Assembly (NCBI RefSeq): GCF_017830045.1
Contig: NZ_JAEDXU010000013.1
Coordinates: 46,125 to 110,124 of the forward strand
DNA from: Enterococcus larvae
GTDB lineage: Bacteria > Bacillota > Bacilli > Lactobacillales > Enterococcaceae
Direction: 5' to 3'
DNA: 64,000 nt
Shown here: positions 34,338-43,970 of the stretch, piece by piece
Position numbering within the stretch: the stretch's first letter is position 1
How the letters are laid out: every line of letters starts with the position of its first letter
The notes under the pieces: generated by a model
The model's input: the letters and a program-made list of their open reading frames with translations, nothing else
Databases searched by the model: none
What the model was told of the DNA's origin: nothing
Made by a program: the position numbers and the translations under genes

Positions 34338-35105
34338 ATGAATAAAATTATTGATGTACAGCATATAAGTAAATCTTACGGGTACCTGCTTAACAAGGTA
34401 AGTGTATTGGATAACCTGTCATTTTCTGTAGAAAAAGGGGAATTTGTTGGAATCATGGGTCCTAGCGGTGCTGGGAAGTCAACACTGTTGAATGTGATGT
34501 CAACCATCGAACTGCCGACTGCCGGAAGTGTAAAGATCAATGGCAGAAGTATCTTGGAAATGAGAAGCAACCAGCTTAGTGATTTTCGCAGAAAGGAAAT
34601 CGGCTTTATCTTTCAGGATTTCAATTTAGTGGATTCGTTGAACATAAAAGATAATATCCTGCTGCCTCTGGCCGTCGATCATGTTCCTGTTAAAGAAATG
34701 GAGCTGCGACTGACTCGTGTTGCTGGTCTATTGAATATTGATTCATTCCTTAGCGCATATCCGAACACTGTTTCGATTGGGCAAAAGCAGCGTGCGGCTG
34801 CAGCACGTGCATTGATTACGGAGCCGAAAATCATTTTTGCAGATGAACCAACCGGCTCTTTGGATTCCAAATCAGCTGCTGAGCTGTTGCAGTACATGAC
34901 AGATATCAATCAGCAGGATGATGCGACAATTATCATGGTGACCCATGATCCGTATACTGCCAGCTATTGCAATCGAATTATTTTTATCAAGGATGGCGCT
35001 TATTTCTCTGAGGTTGTTCGTCAAGGCTCCAGAGAAGCTTTCTTCAACCAAGTAATCGATATGCAGGCGACGATCGGAGGTGGGAAACGCTTTGATGCTT
35101 TCTAA
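34338..35105 (+). CDS. Bce-type peptide ABC transporter ATP-binding protein
   Basis: 255 residues. Walker A GIMGPSGAGKSTLLN, Walker B IIFADEPTGSLDS, switch His in IIMVTHDPYTASYC. The signature is VSIGQKQR instead of LSGGQxQR, a divergence seen in Bce-type ATPases. These transporters respond to bacitracin and other cell-wall-active peptides. The C-terminus overlaps the permease start by 11 bp. No two-component system genes are adjacent. From memory, E. faecalis has such a transporter (SapAB) next to nrdDG acting as sensor for a distant SapRS system; the same may apply here. Confidence 0.88.
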   Translation: MNKIIDVQHISKSYGYLLNKVSVLDNLSFSVEKGEFVGIMGPSGAGKSTLLNVMSTIELPTAGSVKINGRSILEMRSNQLSDFRRKEIGFIFQDFNLVDSLNIKDNILLPLAVDHVPVKEMELRLTRVAGLLNIDSFLSAYPNTVSIGQKQRAAAARALITEPKIIFADEPTGSLDSKSAAELLQYMTDINQQDDATIIMVTHDPYTASYCNRIIFIKDGAYFSEVVRQGSREAFFNQVIDMQATIGGGKRFDAF

Positions 35106-37140
35106 ATTATCGTGGAAAAGTGTCCGCTTAAACTACTACCACTACATTGTTTACCTTATAGGAATGATTTTTGCAGTAACGATTTATTACAGCTTCAACG
35201 CTATTTCTTACGACGAGGTTCTATTGAAAAGCGTCGGCAGTGAAGTTGCGCTGAAGGCATTTCTCAGCTTTGGCGCATTGCTGATAGCATTGATGATCCT
35301 GAGCTTCATGTTCACGATCAACCGTTTCTTCTTTATGCGTCGGGCAAAGGAAATCGGTATTTATCAATTGATTGGTATGAAAAAAAGGCAGATAGCCGGT
35401 TTGTTTTTTTCAGAAATATATCTTCTGGGGCTGGCAGGGTTAGTGATCGGCATTTTCTTTGGAATTGTTTTTTCCAAGCTCTTTTCCATGATTTTGATCA
35501 AGGTCATGGTCCTGAATGTGGAAAGCAGTTTAAGTCTGTCGATTCCTTCTATTATCAATACCGTGCTGGTTTTTATCCTACTGCTGTTCATGGTATCAAT
35601 TCATAGCAGTTATTTGATTTATTCTTATCAACTGTCCGGTTTTTTCAAGAAAGAAGAGCGACCAGTGATAGAAGCGAAGAAACTGACAGGAAAACAGGCA
35701 ATATTAGGTGTTCTGGGCGTTGCATTGATTTTATTCAGCTACTTCCTTTCTCTCAGAGTCGTTTCTTTATTATTCAATCCGGTTTTGGGTACCATTGGAT
35801 TTTTACTATTGCCCTTTGTCTTAGTGGGGCTGTGTGCAATCGGCACCTATCTGTTTTTCAAATATACAATCCATATTTTTATCCATTTCTTTACCCGAAG
35901 GAAGACGGGGCATTATCAAGGACTGTCGATGCTGGTTGCAGGAAACACTCGGTTGCATCTGTATAAGGGAAGCAATACCTTGACAACCATAACGATATTC
36001 ATTGCATGCTCACTTGGTGTGATAGGAGGCTCTGCTTCGTTTTATACCTTAAGTTTGGATCATGTGAATGCAACAAATCCAACTGATTTTATGGTCAACA
36101 GCAGCTTATATGAGACAGTGAAAAAAAGCATAGGAACACAGGATGAAATTTCCGAATCTGTTCAGCTGAACTTTAAGCTTGTGGGCAGCCAGTACCATTA
36201 TTCCATCAGTAAAGAGGGGACGACGGTCCTTGAACCAATCAATATTCTGTCATTATCCAATTATCAGGAGTATCAGAAAATCAATCCGTATTTAAAGACA
36301 ATCAAGTTAAGTGATGACCATCAGGCAGTTCAGCTTGATGATCGCTCGATGTCGCTTGTTCGGTATGACCCTATATTTCAGTTAGCTGATGGAACAACGA
36401 TCAAAGTTACTGCTAAGACTCCAGATTATTTAGGAGAACCGCTCCTTCGGTACAATCGTCCGACAATCGTAGTAAGTGATCATCTTTTTGATAAAATAGG
36501 CAGTGATGCCGCGTATAGCTTAACGGCTTTCAATCTCCGAAACAGTCAGGATGTTGATTTGGCTAATCGTCTTTCAGAAGAATTTGTAAAAGAATGGCAG
36601 TTTCCCATGTATTATGATTTGAAGCAAGAGGGGGATACTGTGTCAGGCTACGTGTCTCAACAATCTCAAAAAAGTGGAGCTGAGCAGACCCTAGAAGAAA
36701 AGGAAATCTGGACCTTGAATTACAGCAGCCGTTTGACTGAGCTGGTTTACAGCAGGAAATTATTGGGTGCATTGATTTATATCGTTTTATTTCTGGGGAT
36801 TTTTGCATTGATCATTTCCGGAAGTGTTCTGATGGTTCGCCAATTTGCAGAAGCAGAGCGTGAGCGAGGAACTTACCGTTTGCTGGATCGCCTGGGCATT
36901 CCGCAAAAGCAAATTCGTCAGCTGATTTATCGGCAAAATATCATCATTTTCTTTTTTCCGATGCTGCTGGGAATCCTTCACGCATTCTTTGCTGTCCATC
37001 TATTCAATCAGCTTATTCCAAGTCCTGGTTATCGACTGGCGTACCTGTCCTGTGGGGTGCTGCTGCTGATTTACATTGTTTATTATGTACTGACATCGAA
37101 AATCTATTACTGGATAGTAGAAAAGGACGAACCGAGTTGA
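35095..37140 (+). CDS. Bce-type (FtsX-like) ABC transporter permease
   Basis: About 681 residues with ten predicted transmembrane helices and a large extracellular domain (about 325-545) between helices seven and eight, the layout of BceB permeases. FtsX signatures are RRAKEIGIYQLIGMKKRQI near residue 85 and ERERGTYRLLDRLGIPQKQIRQLIY near 595. The ATG at 35095 has a GGAGG site 14 nt upstream; a TTG one codon earlier is an alternative. It is coupled with the ATPase gene by overlap. Confidence 0.88.
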   Translation: MLSKLSWKSVRLNYYHYIVYLIGMIFAVTIYYSFNAISYDEVLLKSVGSEVALKAFLSFGALLIALMILSFMFTINRFFFMRRAKEIGIYQLIGMKKRQIAGLFFSEIYLLGLAGLVIGIFFGIVFSKLFSMILIKVMVLNVESSLSLSIPSIINTVLVFILLLFMVSIHSSYLIYSYQLSGFFKKEERPVIEAKKLTGKQAILGVLGVALILFSYFLSLRVVSLLFNPVLGTIGFLLLPFVLVGLCAIGTYLFFKYTIHIFIHFFTRRKTGHYQGLSMLVAGNTRLHLYKGSNTLTTITIFIACSLGVIGGSASFYTLSLDHVNATNPTDFMVNSSLYETVKKSIGTQDEISESVQLNFKLVGSQYHYSISKEGTTVLEPINILSLSNYQEYQKINPYLKTIKLSDDHQAVQLDDRSMSLVRYDPIFQLADGTTIKVTAKTPDYLGEPLLRYNRPTIVVSDHLFDKIGSDAAYSLTAFNLRNSQDVDLANRLSEEFVKEWQFPMYYDLKQEGDTVSGYVSQQSQKSGAEQTLEEKEIWTLNYSSRLTELVYSRKLLGALIYIVLFLGIFALIISGSVLMVRQFAEAERERGTYRLLDRLGIPQKQIRQLIYRQNIIIFFFPMLLGILHAFFAVHLFNQLIPSPGYRLAYLSCGVLLLIYIVYYVLTSKIYYWIVEKDEPS

Positions 37141-37323
37141 TAGCTTTTCGATTGGTTCCACAGCTGGTACGCAATCCGTTTAAGAGTGACCTGACAACAG
37201 TGTTTGCTGAATTGTCAGAGACTCGCTGATGAATCGGCAGATTCCCATTTTACAGCTAAGCTGCATATAGGATAGAGGAGAAAATCTACTCTGTGCTTTT
37301 TCTATTTTTAATTGAGGAATGAG

Positions 37324-37332
37324 TGTTATAAT
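37324..37332 (+). promoter_or_regulatory. extended -10 promoter of the M42 peptidase gene
   Basis: TGTTATAAT at 37324-37332 is a perfect extended -10 element located 35 bp before the proposed TTG start; no strong -35 hexamer. Confidence 0.55.
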
Positions 37333-37366
37333 ATTTTAGATAAGATTTTTGAGAGGAGCTATTGTA

Positions 37367-38449
37367 TTGGATAAACGGGAAGAAGAATTACTGGTAGAGC
37401 TGGTTTCTGCAAATGGGGTGCCGGGAAATGAAGATGAAGTGAGAGCTGTTTTCAAAAAGCACGCAGAGCCTTTTGCGGATAAAATCATGTATGATGGACT
37501 GGGAAGTATCATTGCTAAGCGTGTTGGGGATAAAGAAGGTCCGAAGGTCTATTTCTCAGGACACTTGGACGAAGTCGGTTTCATGGTCACTCAAATCACT
37601 GAAAAAGGCTTTATAAAATTTCAGACACTTGGCGGCTGGTGGGGACAAGTTATGCTTGCGCAGCAGGTGCAGATCACAGCAGCAAATGGCAAAGTATTTC
37701 ATGGTGTCATCGGCTCAAAACCACCTCATGTGTTGACAGCGGAGGTTCGCAACAAGCCTTATGACATGGCTGATATGTTCATTGATGTGGGTGCTTCCAG
37801 TGATGAAATGGTCAAATCATGGGGAATCAGACCCGGTGATATGATCACGCCTTATATCGAATATCGCAGAATGAATGATACAAAATTCATGTTGGCGAAA
37901 GCCTGGGATAACCGAATCGGAACAGCAGTTTCCCTCAAGGTATTGGAAAATCTGGCAGCATCGGGACATCCGAATGTTCTGTTTGCAGGTAGTGATGCTC
38001 AGGAAGAAGTTGGCCTTAGAGGGGCACGGACAAGTGCGAATTTAGTTGATGCAGATATCTCATTTGCATTAGACACTGGAACGGCTGGAGATACACCGGG
38101 AATGACGCCGGAGGAAGCTGATTCTGTATTGGGAGAAGGACCGCAAATCTTGATTTATGATGCATCGATGATTCCTCATAAAAAGCTGAAAGAGTTTGTG
38201 ATCAAGGTAGCGGAAGAAAATGATATCCCCTTCCAATACACAGTGATTGCAGGGGGCGGAACCGATGCCGGGCAAATGCATTTGGCGAGAAATGGTGTGC
38301 CGTCTTTAGCTATCACGGTTCCCGTTCGTTACTTGCACTCTCATACTTCGATCATTCATGAAGATGATTACCTGAATACAGTGAAGCTGGTAACAGAAGT
38401 TGTGAAACGTCTGGATCAGGAAACTGTACGTAAAATCAGAGAATATTAA
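37367..38449 (+). CDS. M42 family metallo-aminopeptidase (glutamyl aminopeptidase-like)
   Basis: About 360 residues. Dinuclear-metal cytoplasmic aminopeptidase. Metal-binding and catalytic motifs: GHLDEVGF, AWDNRIGTAV, the Glu pair in DAQEEVGLRGA, ALDTGTAGDTPG, and YLHSHTS near the C-terminus; GGGTDAGQMHLARNGVPS is also typical. A TTG start at 37367 is preferred since GAGAGGAG lies 8 nt upstream and the result matches usual family length; a TTG at 37349 is possible. Confidence 0.93.
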   Translation: MDKREEELLVELVSANGVPGNEDEVRAVFKKHAEPFADKIMYDGLGSIIAKRVGDKEGPKVYFSGHLDEVGFMVTQITEKGFIKFQTLGGWWGQVMLAQQVQITAANGKVFHGVIGSKPPHVLTAEVRNKPYDMADMFIDVGASSDEMVKSWGIRPGDMITPYIEYRRMNDTKFMLAKAWDNRIGTAVSLKVLENLAASGHPNVLFAGSDAQEEVGLRGARTSANLVDADISFALDTGTAGDTPGMTPEEADSVLGEGPQILIYDASMIPHKKLKEFVIKVAEENDIPFQYTVIAGGGTDAGQMHLARNGVPSLAITVPVRYLHSHTSIIHEDDYLNTVKLVTEVVKRLDQETVRKIREY

Positions 38450-38473
38450 AGAAATCAAAGGAGCTTTAAATTT

Positions 38474-39262
38474 ATGAAAAATCAAATGACAAATGCCATG
38501 CATAGAGAGCGGGCTAGAAATGCGCTTTCCGGTAAATGGGGGAAAATGGCGCTGATCGTTTTAGTCAGTGTACTGATAGAAACTGTAGTTAGTACGTTTA
38601 TCGGTAATGCGACGGGCGTAGCTAGTGATAGTACAGGCGGGAGATTCATTAATTTTATACTGAATAACCTGATCTTCTTTGCTTTGACTTATGGGCTGTA
38701 TAATGCGGCTCTGCAAGTAATCAGAGGTCGTTCAATCGAAGTAGGGATGGTTCTATCTATATTTAAAGGCGAGTATTATCTGCCAATGCTGTTGATCAAT
38801 TTAGTGCAGTATGTTGTTCAGCTGGTTGTTGGCTTGCTGGTACTGCTGCCAGTATTGATTACATTCGGAACAACGGTTTATCTGGGCATGATGTTCGATA
38901 CTGTCTCTGTCACCCAGTACCAAAATGAGATGGCATCCAACCTTTTCCTTGCCGCAGTGATGTTCATTTTCTCTTTGCTGATGCTATTGATCTCTCTATT
39001 CGTCAGCGGTGTTTTCCAGTTTGCAGTTTGGACAAAAATCGATCATCCTGAGTTTGGTGTTGGTACAGCCTTGAAGGAAGCACTTGCTTTGATGAAAGGA
39101 AATTTCAAGCAATATTTATTCCTTGAATTATCTTTTGTCGGCTGGTATATTGTCGGTGCAATGGCCTTGCTGATTGGTTTATTATGGGTCATTCCATATA
39201 ACCATGTGGCACTGGCAAGTCTCTATGACTCAATACGTGAAGAAAAAGAATTGATCATTTAA
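38474..39262 (+). CDS. DUF975 family integral membrane protein
   Basis: 262 residues. N-terminal RERARNALSGKWGKMALIVLV is the conserved opening of DUF975. About five to six transmembrane helices follow, with GTALKEALALMKGNFKQYLFLELSF in the last conserved block. Function is unknown. An AAAGGAG site lies before the ATG, 24 bp after the M42 gene, so the two are probably co-transcribed. Confidence 0.88.
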   Translation: MKNQMTNAMHRERARNALSGKWGKMALIVLVSVLIETVVSTFIGNATGVASDSTGGRFINFILNNLIFFALTYGLYNAALQVIRGRSIEVGMVLSIFKGEYYLPMLLINLVQYVVQLVVGLLVLLPVLITFGTTVYLGMMFDTVSVTQYQNEMASNLFLAAVMFIFSLLMLLISLFVSGVFQFAVWTKIDHPEFGVGTALKEALALMKGNFKQYLFLELSFVGWYIVGAMALLIGLLWVIPYNHVALASLYDSIREEKELII

Positions 39263-39355
39263 TTAGCTGACTAGAATGTGCTTGAAGTTTTTGGCTCTAT
39301 AGCTGTTCTCAAGTATATCCTAAGTATGTATAAATCATGAATAGGAGGGAAATGT

Positions 39356-40096
39356 ATGAAAATCACTGTTTTAGGCTGTCTGGGTGCTTACCCATATAAG
39401 GATCAGGGAACAAGCTCCTATTTGTTAGAGTCTGAAGGATTTCGACTATTATTAGATGCTGGAAGTACAACATTAGTCAATCTGGAAAACCATCTTGATC
39501 CTCTTGAACTGGATGCGGTCATTTTGTCTCATTATCATCATGACCATATTGCCGATTTGGGTGTGCTGCAGTATTATCGTCAGCTGTATCCGGCGCAAGT
39601 GCCTGTACCGATTTTGCCAATATACGGACACACTGAGGATGCTGTGCATTTTTCAGCATTGGATCTTGACGGTGTTTCTAAGGGGATTCCTTACTTTGAA
39701 GCAGAGGAATTGAAGCTGGGACCGTTTTTAATAACCTTTATGAAGACAATTCATCCTGTTCCTTGCTATGCCATGCGTTTTGTTGAAGAAAAAACCGGGA
39801 AGGTTTTTGTCTTTACCGGAGACTCCGGCTACTTAGAGGACTTTATTGAGTTTGCTGAGGGAGCGGATATTTTCTTAGCTGATACGTATCTTTTTGAAGG
39901 AAACGAAAAGCATCGAGCACACTTTACGTCAAAGGAGTCCGGAGAACTGGCGAAGGCAGCAAGAGTCAAAAAATTAGTGTTGACTCATCTGCCGCAGCAC
40001 GGGTCACTGGATGAGCTGAAGGCGCAGGCTGAGAAGGCGGCTGATTATCAAATGCCGGTAATCTTAGCTGAAAAAGATTTGGTCATCGATTTATAA
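39356..40096 (+). CDS. MBL-fold metallo-hydrolase (YhfI-like)
   Basis: 246 residues. Metallo-beta-lactamase fold with the metal motif SHYHHDHIADL (HxHxDH), a further Asp in FVFTGDSGYL, LADTYLFEG, and LTHLPQHG for the last His. It resembles RNase Z-type and YhfI hydrolases. The substrate is unknown. The next gene, 39 bp on, is lplA, the same neighbour as in Bacillus (yhfI-lplJ), suggesting an operon. Confidence 0.9.
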   Translation: MKITVLGCLGAYPYKDQGTSSYLLESEGFRLLLDAGSTTLVNLENHLDPLELDAVILSHYHHDHIADLGVLQYYRQLYPAQVPVPILPIYGHTEDAVHFSALDLDGVSKGIPYFEAEELKLGPFLITFMKTIHPVPCYAMRFVEEKTGKVFVFTGDSGYLEDFIEFAEGADIFLADTYLFEGNEKHRAHFTSKESGELAKAARVKKLVLTHLPQHGSLDELKAQAEKAADYQMPVILAEKDLVIDL

Positions 40097-40135
40097 TTGA
40101 ACTGAACAGATAAAATAGAAAAGGAGTAGAATCAC

Positions 40136-41140
40136 GTGATATTTGTACCCAATGAAAATAACGATCCGCAGATAAATCTGGCAATCGAAACATATTTGCT
40201 GAAGGAAATGCCGTTAGAAGAGCCGATTTTACTTTTTTATATCAATGAACCATCTATTATTATTGGACGGAATCAAAATACGATCGAAGAAATCAACAAA
40301 GAATACGTGGAGGAGCAGGGAATCCATGTTGTACGCCGATTAAGCGGCGGCGGTGCGGTGTACCATGACCATGGAAACTTGAATTTCAGCTTCATCATGC
40401 CGGACGATGGCAACTCTTTTCGGGATTTTGAAAAGGTGACAAAACCAATCATTCAAGCTTTGCACAAGCTGGGGGTTTCTGGTGCTGAGCTTAAAGGCCG
40501 CAACGATCTGGTGATTGATGGAATGAAATTTTCCGGCAATGCGATGTACGCGACAGAGGGTAGAATGTTTGCTCACGGTACACTGATGTTCGATAGCGAT
40601 ATCAATGAAGTCGTCAATGCTTTGAAGGTAAGAAAAGATAAAATTGAGTCTAAAGGCATCAAGTCAATTCGTTCCCGTGTAACGAACATCAAACCGTTTC
40701 TTCCAAAAGAGAAGCAAGGGATGACTACAGAAGAGTTCCGTCAGGAGATTCTTTTGAAAATCTTTGGTGTTGATTCTATTGATGAAATCAAAACCTATGA
40801 GCTGACAGAGAAAGACTGGGCGCATATCAATCAGATTTCTGATGATTACTATCGCAATTGGGACTGGAACTATGGAAAATCGCCCTCCTTCAATCTTGAA
40901 CGCAGACATCGTTTTCCAATTGGCTCGATTGAGGTACGTATGGATGTAGAGGACGGCTTGATCAAGGATATTAAAGTCTACGGTGATTTCTTTGGTTTAG
41001 GTGAAATCAATGATGTAGAGAAAAAACTAATGGGAATCAAATACGAGAAACAGGCAATCAGTGAAGCAGTTGCTGAGATCGATGTGAAAAAATATTTTGG
41101 AAACATCGAAAAAAGAGAATTCATTGATTTGCTTTATTGA
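40136..41140 (+). CDS. lplA: lipoate-protein ligase A
   Basis: 334 residues. Activates lipoate with ATP and attaches it to lipoyl domains. Seen: IIIGRNQNTIEEIN, VVRRLSGGGAVYHDHGNLNFSFI (RRxSGGGxVxHD), GRNDLVIDGMKFSGNAM and AHGTLMFDSD. The C-terminal accessory domain is present. A GTG start at 40136 is used, with AAAGGAG 9 nt upstream; the domain begins directly with IFVPNENNDP. Confidence 0.95.
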   Translation: MIFVPNENNDPQINLAIETYLLKEMPLEEPILLFYINEPSIIIGRNQNTIEEINKEYVEEQGIHVVRRLSGGGAVYHDHGNLNFSFIMPDDGNSFRDFEKVTKPIIQALHKLGVSGAELKGRNDLVIDGMKFSGNAMYATEGRMFAHGTLMFDSDINEVVNALKVRKDKIESKGIKSIRSRVTNIKPFLPKEKQGMTTEEFRQEILLKIFGVDSIDEIKTYELTEKDWAHINQISDDYYRNWDWNYGKSPSFNLERRHRFPIGSIEVRMDVEDGLIKDIKVYGDFFGLGEINDVEKKLMGIKYEKQAISEAVAEIDVKKYFGNIEKREFIDLLY

Positions 41141-41190
41141 TTCAGCACAAACTGTAGTAGGAAATAAACAAAGAAGAGGGAATTAAAGAA

Positions 41191-41874
41191 ATGCGTAATG
41201 AAATGATGCATCGCCCAGTTGTAAAGGAAGAGCTTGTGGCGTTTATGCGAGAAAGACAAAAGAAACTGTCAGGTGATTTAGGTCTGATTGAGGAAGACGC
41301 ACATCGTGATGGTATACCAATCATTCCTCACGAGACAGTAGTATTTTTACAGTTTTTCCTTGGGCAGCTGAAACCGAAGAAAATTTTGGAAATCGGTGCA
41401 GCGATTGGCTTTTCATCAAGTCTGATGGCGCAATATGTTGGCGAAGATGGATATGTAACAACAATCGATCGGTTTGATGTGATGATCAGAAAAGCAAAGA
41501 AAACCTATGAGCGCCTTGGTTTGACTGATAAGGTCACCTTGCTGGAAGGGCAGGCAGCGGATATCTTGCCTGAACTGGATGATCAGTACGATTTCATTTT
41601 TATGGATAGTGCAAAATCAAAATATATCGAATTTTTACCAGAATGCCTACGCCTTTTAAAGGTAGGCGGTGTATTGATGGTGGATGATGTTTTTCAAGGA
41701 GGAACGATCCTTGAAGCAACGGAGGATATCCCAAGAAGCAAACGGGCGATTCATCGTAAATTGAACGAATTCCTGGATACAGTTATGACTCATCCAGATT
41801 TGACGTCGACACTCCTGCCGTTAGGTGACGGTGTAATAATGATCACCAAAGAAAAGGAAATAATTGAATTATAA
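41191..41874 (+). CDS. trmR: tRNA 5-hydroxyuridine O-methyltransferase (YrrM-like)
   Basis: 227 residues. Class I SAM methyltransferase of the catechol-OMT-like type that completes mo5U at tRNA position 34 in Bacillus. Motifs: ILEIGAAIGFSSSLMAQY (SAM motif I), VTTIDRFDVMIRKAK, YDFIFMDSAKSKY, VGGVLMVDDVFQGG. An AGAGGG site precedes the ATG. It is followed by a strong terminator. Confidence 0.88.
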   Translation: MRNEMMHRPVVKEELVAFMRERQKKLSGDLGLIEEDAHRDGIPIIPHETVVFLQFFLGQLKPKKILEIGAAIGFSSSLMAQYVGEDGYVTTIDRFDVMIRKAKKTYERLGLTDKVTLLEGQAADILPELDDQYDFIFMDSAKSKYIEFLPECLRLLKVGGVLMVDDVFQGGTILEATEDIPRSKRAIHRKLNEFLDTVMTHPDLTSTLLPLGDGVIMITKEKEIIEL

Positions 41875-41912
41875 AAAAACACTCCTTGCCAATGTCGGCA
41901 AGGAGTGCTTTT
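41873..41912. terminator. bidirectional terminator
   Basis: An 11-bp perfect stem (41880-41890 with 41897-41907) with A-run before and T-run after, between the convergent trmR and lipoprotein genes. Confidence 0.88.
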
Positions 41913-41942
41913 GATTTAAGAAAAGCTTTTGACAATAATTGT

Positions 41943-43028
41943 TTACTGCAGAAGAGTAAGATTTAGCTCGCCATCAATATAGTAGGTAACACCCTCTTGA
42001 ATAATGATGCCGTGATAGCGTTCGTCACCGCCGTTATTGTTTTCCCACAGGTCTTCATCGTCATGGATATCATTATATTTTTTACCGGTAAATTCCAAAT
42101 CATAGGTTCCAGCCGGTAAGTCCTCGCCGCCAATATATTCCCCAGCATAGAGAGAATAAGTGCCGTCTACGTTTTGTGGCGGTTGACTTTTCTTCAGCGT
42201 TATTTCACCTGAAATAGAATAACTTGTTCCTTTAACAATAGTGATTCCGTGAATTTTTTCTCCACCGCCATTATTATTTTCCCATAGATCTTCATCGTCG
42301 TGGATATCATTATAGCCGCTTCCTGTAAATTCTAAATCATATCTTCCAGCTGGTAGGTATGAATCCCCGCCGACATAGTCGCCATCATAAAGGTGCAATG
42401 TATCCTTTGAGGCGCTACTTGATTTAGAAGAAGAGCTTGATGTCTTTGTATCTGATTTTGAGGAAGAAGAACTTGAACTCTCTGTATCAGAATCGCTTGA
42501 ATCTTCGCCATCGATGTGAATACTTACAACGTCTCCACGCTCAATACTTTTTTGAGCAAGATAAGACCCATCTTCATCTTTAACATTTACTAATGTATCA
42601 CTTGTTGTCATGATCAATAAATTCTCGCCGGTAGCAATAATTGAATCATTGATTCTTACAATGAGTTCAAGATCACCTTTCCCCAGCTTTTCAATATCGA
42701 CCTCTTCTTTCTCCGTGATATTCTGTTGAGCATAGTATGCTCCTTCGCTATTTTTAACATTGACCAGTGTATCCCCAACAGTCTCTATTTTCAAATCATA
42801 GCCTGAGGCAATCACTGTTTTTTTCTTTGTATCCTTATCGATACGATAAACTACTTTGTAATCAGCCTCACGTGTAGGCTCACTTTCCTCTTCAGAGGAT
42901 GTACTCTCTGTACTAGTGCTTTCAGCAGTACTTTTTGCAGTTTTCCCGCTGTCCTCCCCATTACCGCACCCAGCTGCTGCTAAAGTAAAAATCAGCAGCA
43001 ACGACAACACTGACAACCCTTTTTTCAT
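41943..43028 (-). CDS. lipoprotein with two kinds of internal repeat
   Basis: 361 residues; no named family recognised. Signal peptide with lipobox LAAAGC (lipidated Cys21), a Ser/Thr/Glu linker, then two related segments around TVGDTLVNVKNSEGAYYAQQ (about 84-103) and TTSDTLVNVKDEDGSYLAQK (about 141-160). A 30-residue Ser/Lys linker follows. Two near-identical domains of about 65 residues close the protein, each with GG...LPAGxYDLEFTG and YNDIHDDEDLWENNNGG (about 214-280 and 294-357). The acidic, Asn-rich motif may bind calcium or carbohydrate; this is a guess. The start follows AGAGGTGAG; a GTG three codons earlier is less likely. Confidence 0.8.
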   Translation of the reverse strand: MKKGLSVLSLLLIFTLAAAGCGNGEDSGKTAKSTAESTSTESTSSEEESEPTREADYKVVYRIDKDTKKKTVIASGYDLKIETVGDTLVNVKNSEGAYYAQQNITEKEEVDIEKLGKGDLELIVRINDSIIATGENLLIMTTSDTLVNVKDEDGSYLAQKSIERGDVVSIHIDGEDSSDSDTESSSSSSSKSDTKTSSSSSKSSSASKDTLHLYDGDYVGGDSYLPAGRYDLEFTGSGYNDIHDDEDLWENNNGGGEKIHGITIVKGTSYSISGEITLKKSQPPQNVDGTYSLYAGEYIGGEDLPAGTYDLEFTGKKYNDIHDDEDLWENNNGGDERYHGIIIQEGVTYYIDGELNLTLLQ

Positions 43029-43056
43029 TAAACTCACCTCTTATTTTTGATAAGTA

Positions 43057-43085
43057 ATTATACCAAGAAAAAAAGCTGAGTTCAA
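43057..43085 (-). promoter_or_regulatory. lipoprotein gene promoter
   Basis: On the minus strand TTGAAC (43080-43085) and TATAAT (43057-43062) are 17 bp apart. Confidence 0.8.
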
Positions 43086-43436
43086 TGTTGGATTTTCTGA
43101 GGACTACTGTCAGGATACCTATCAAATCAACGGTTATAGAAAGAATTAAATGATCGGAAAAATGAAATAAGGTACCATATGTCTATATAAATAGTCTTGT
43201 TTAGGTAGGGAATGTTGATCTGTTTTGAGAAAAATATAGGGAAAAATCTGTTTTTTCCTTTGCTTTTGAAGAAGAAATTGATAATTTTTTCAAGACACAA
43301 AAGGGCTTAAATATCTCTGGTTCCAGTTAAAGAATGTGCTGATTCTGATTAAGGTGAGGTAGGAGTGTAAGCACAAAAATATACCTACAAAAACTTTATC
43401 TGATGCGATAGTTTTTGCAGGTATTCGTTTTGCTCA
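43086..43436. other. intergenic region between lipoprotein and exonuclease genes
   Basis: About 350 bp, AT-rich, no gene seen. Its far end holds the terminator of the minus-strand exonuclease gene. Confidence 0.45.
43374..43424 (-). terminator. terminator of the DnaQ-like gene
   Basis: A 15-bp stem with one mismatch (43381-43395 with 43410-43424), followed on the minus strand by five T. Confidence 0.75.
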
Positions 43437-43970
43437 CTATTTCAATGTTACTAGTTTTTTCAATGGCTCTACACCAAAAAGCTTCTCCTGATGAAGTAGG
43501 ATCTCCGCACAGGCGCGACTATCTTCCAACGCATCATGATGATTGTTCAATTGGATATTCAGATTTTCGCAAACAGTATTCAGCTTGTGATTTGGAAATT
43601 CAGGGAACAGCTTGCGGCTGGTTTTCACAGTGCATAGAGACAGATAGCTTGGCTGTTCAATATTATAGTAGTCGAGACAACCAGAAAGGACACCGCAGTC
43701 AAAGCCGGCATTATGGGCAACGACTAGGCTGTTTGAATGGAAGTAGGGGCTGATTTGTTCCCAGACATCAGGGAATTTTGGAGCGTCCGCTACATTTTCC
43801 GGTCGAATCCCATGTATTTGAATGTTTTTCCAAAAGAAATCAGTTTCAGGTTTGATCAACGAATAATACTCACCAACGATGCGGCTGTTTTCAACCTTTA
43901 CCACAGCAACAGAACATGCACTGTGCTTCGCATAGCTGGCAGTTTCAAAGTCAATAGCATAAAAGTTCAT
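43437..43970 (-). CDS. DnaQ-like 3'-5' exonuclease
   Basis: 177 residues. DEDDh exonuclease fold: ExoI FYAIDFETAS, ExoII VVAHNAGFDCGVL, ExoIII HHDALEDSRACAEILL. Similar to the epsilon subunit, but a stand-alone protein; the replicative PolC of Firmicutes has its own domain, so a repair or RNA-trimming role is more likely. The start at 43970 follows AAGGAG; nine codons upstream are open but without ribosome site. Confidence 0.9.
   Translation of the reverse strand: MNFYAIDFETASYAKHSACSVAVVKVENSRIVGEYYSLIKPETDFFWKNIQIHGIRPENVADAPKFPDVWEQISPYFHSNSLVVAHNAGFDCGVLSGCLDYYNIEQPSYLSLCTVKTSRKLFPEFPNHKLNTVCENLNIQLNNHHDALEDSRACAEILLHQEKLFGVEPLKKLVTLK

Noticed and set aside
42000..42400. DNA direct repeat in the lipoprotein gene as a CRISPR or satellite
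   Set aside because: The repeat is a coding domain duplication, only two copies, in frame.
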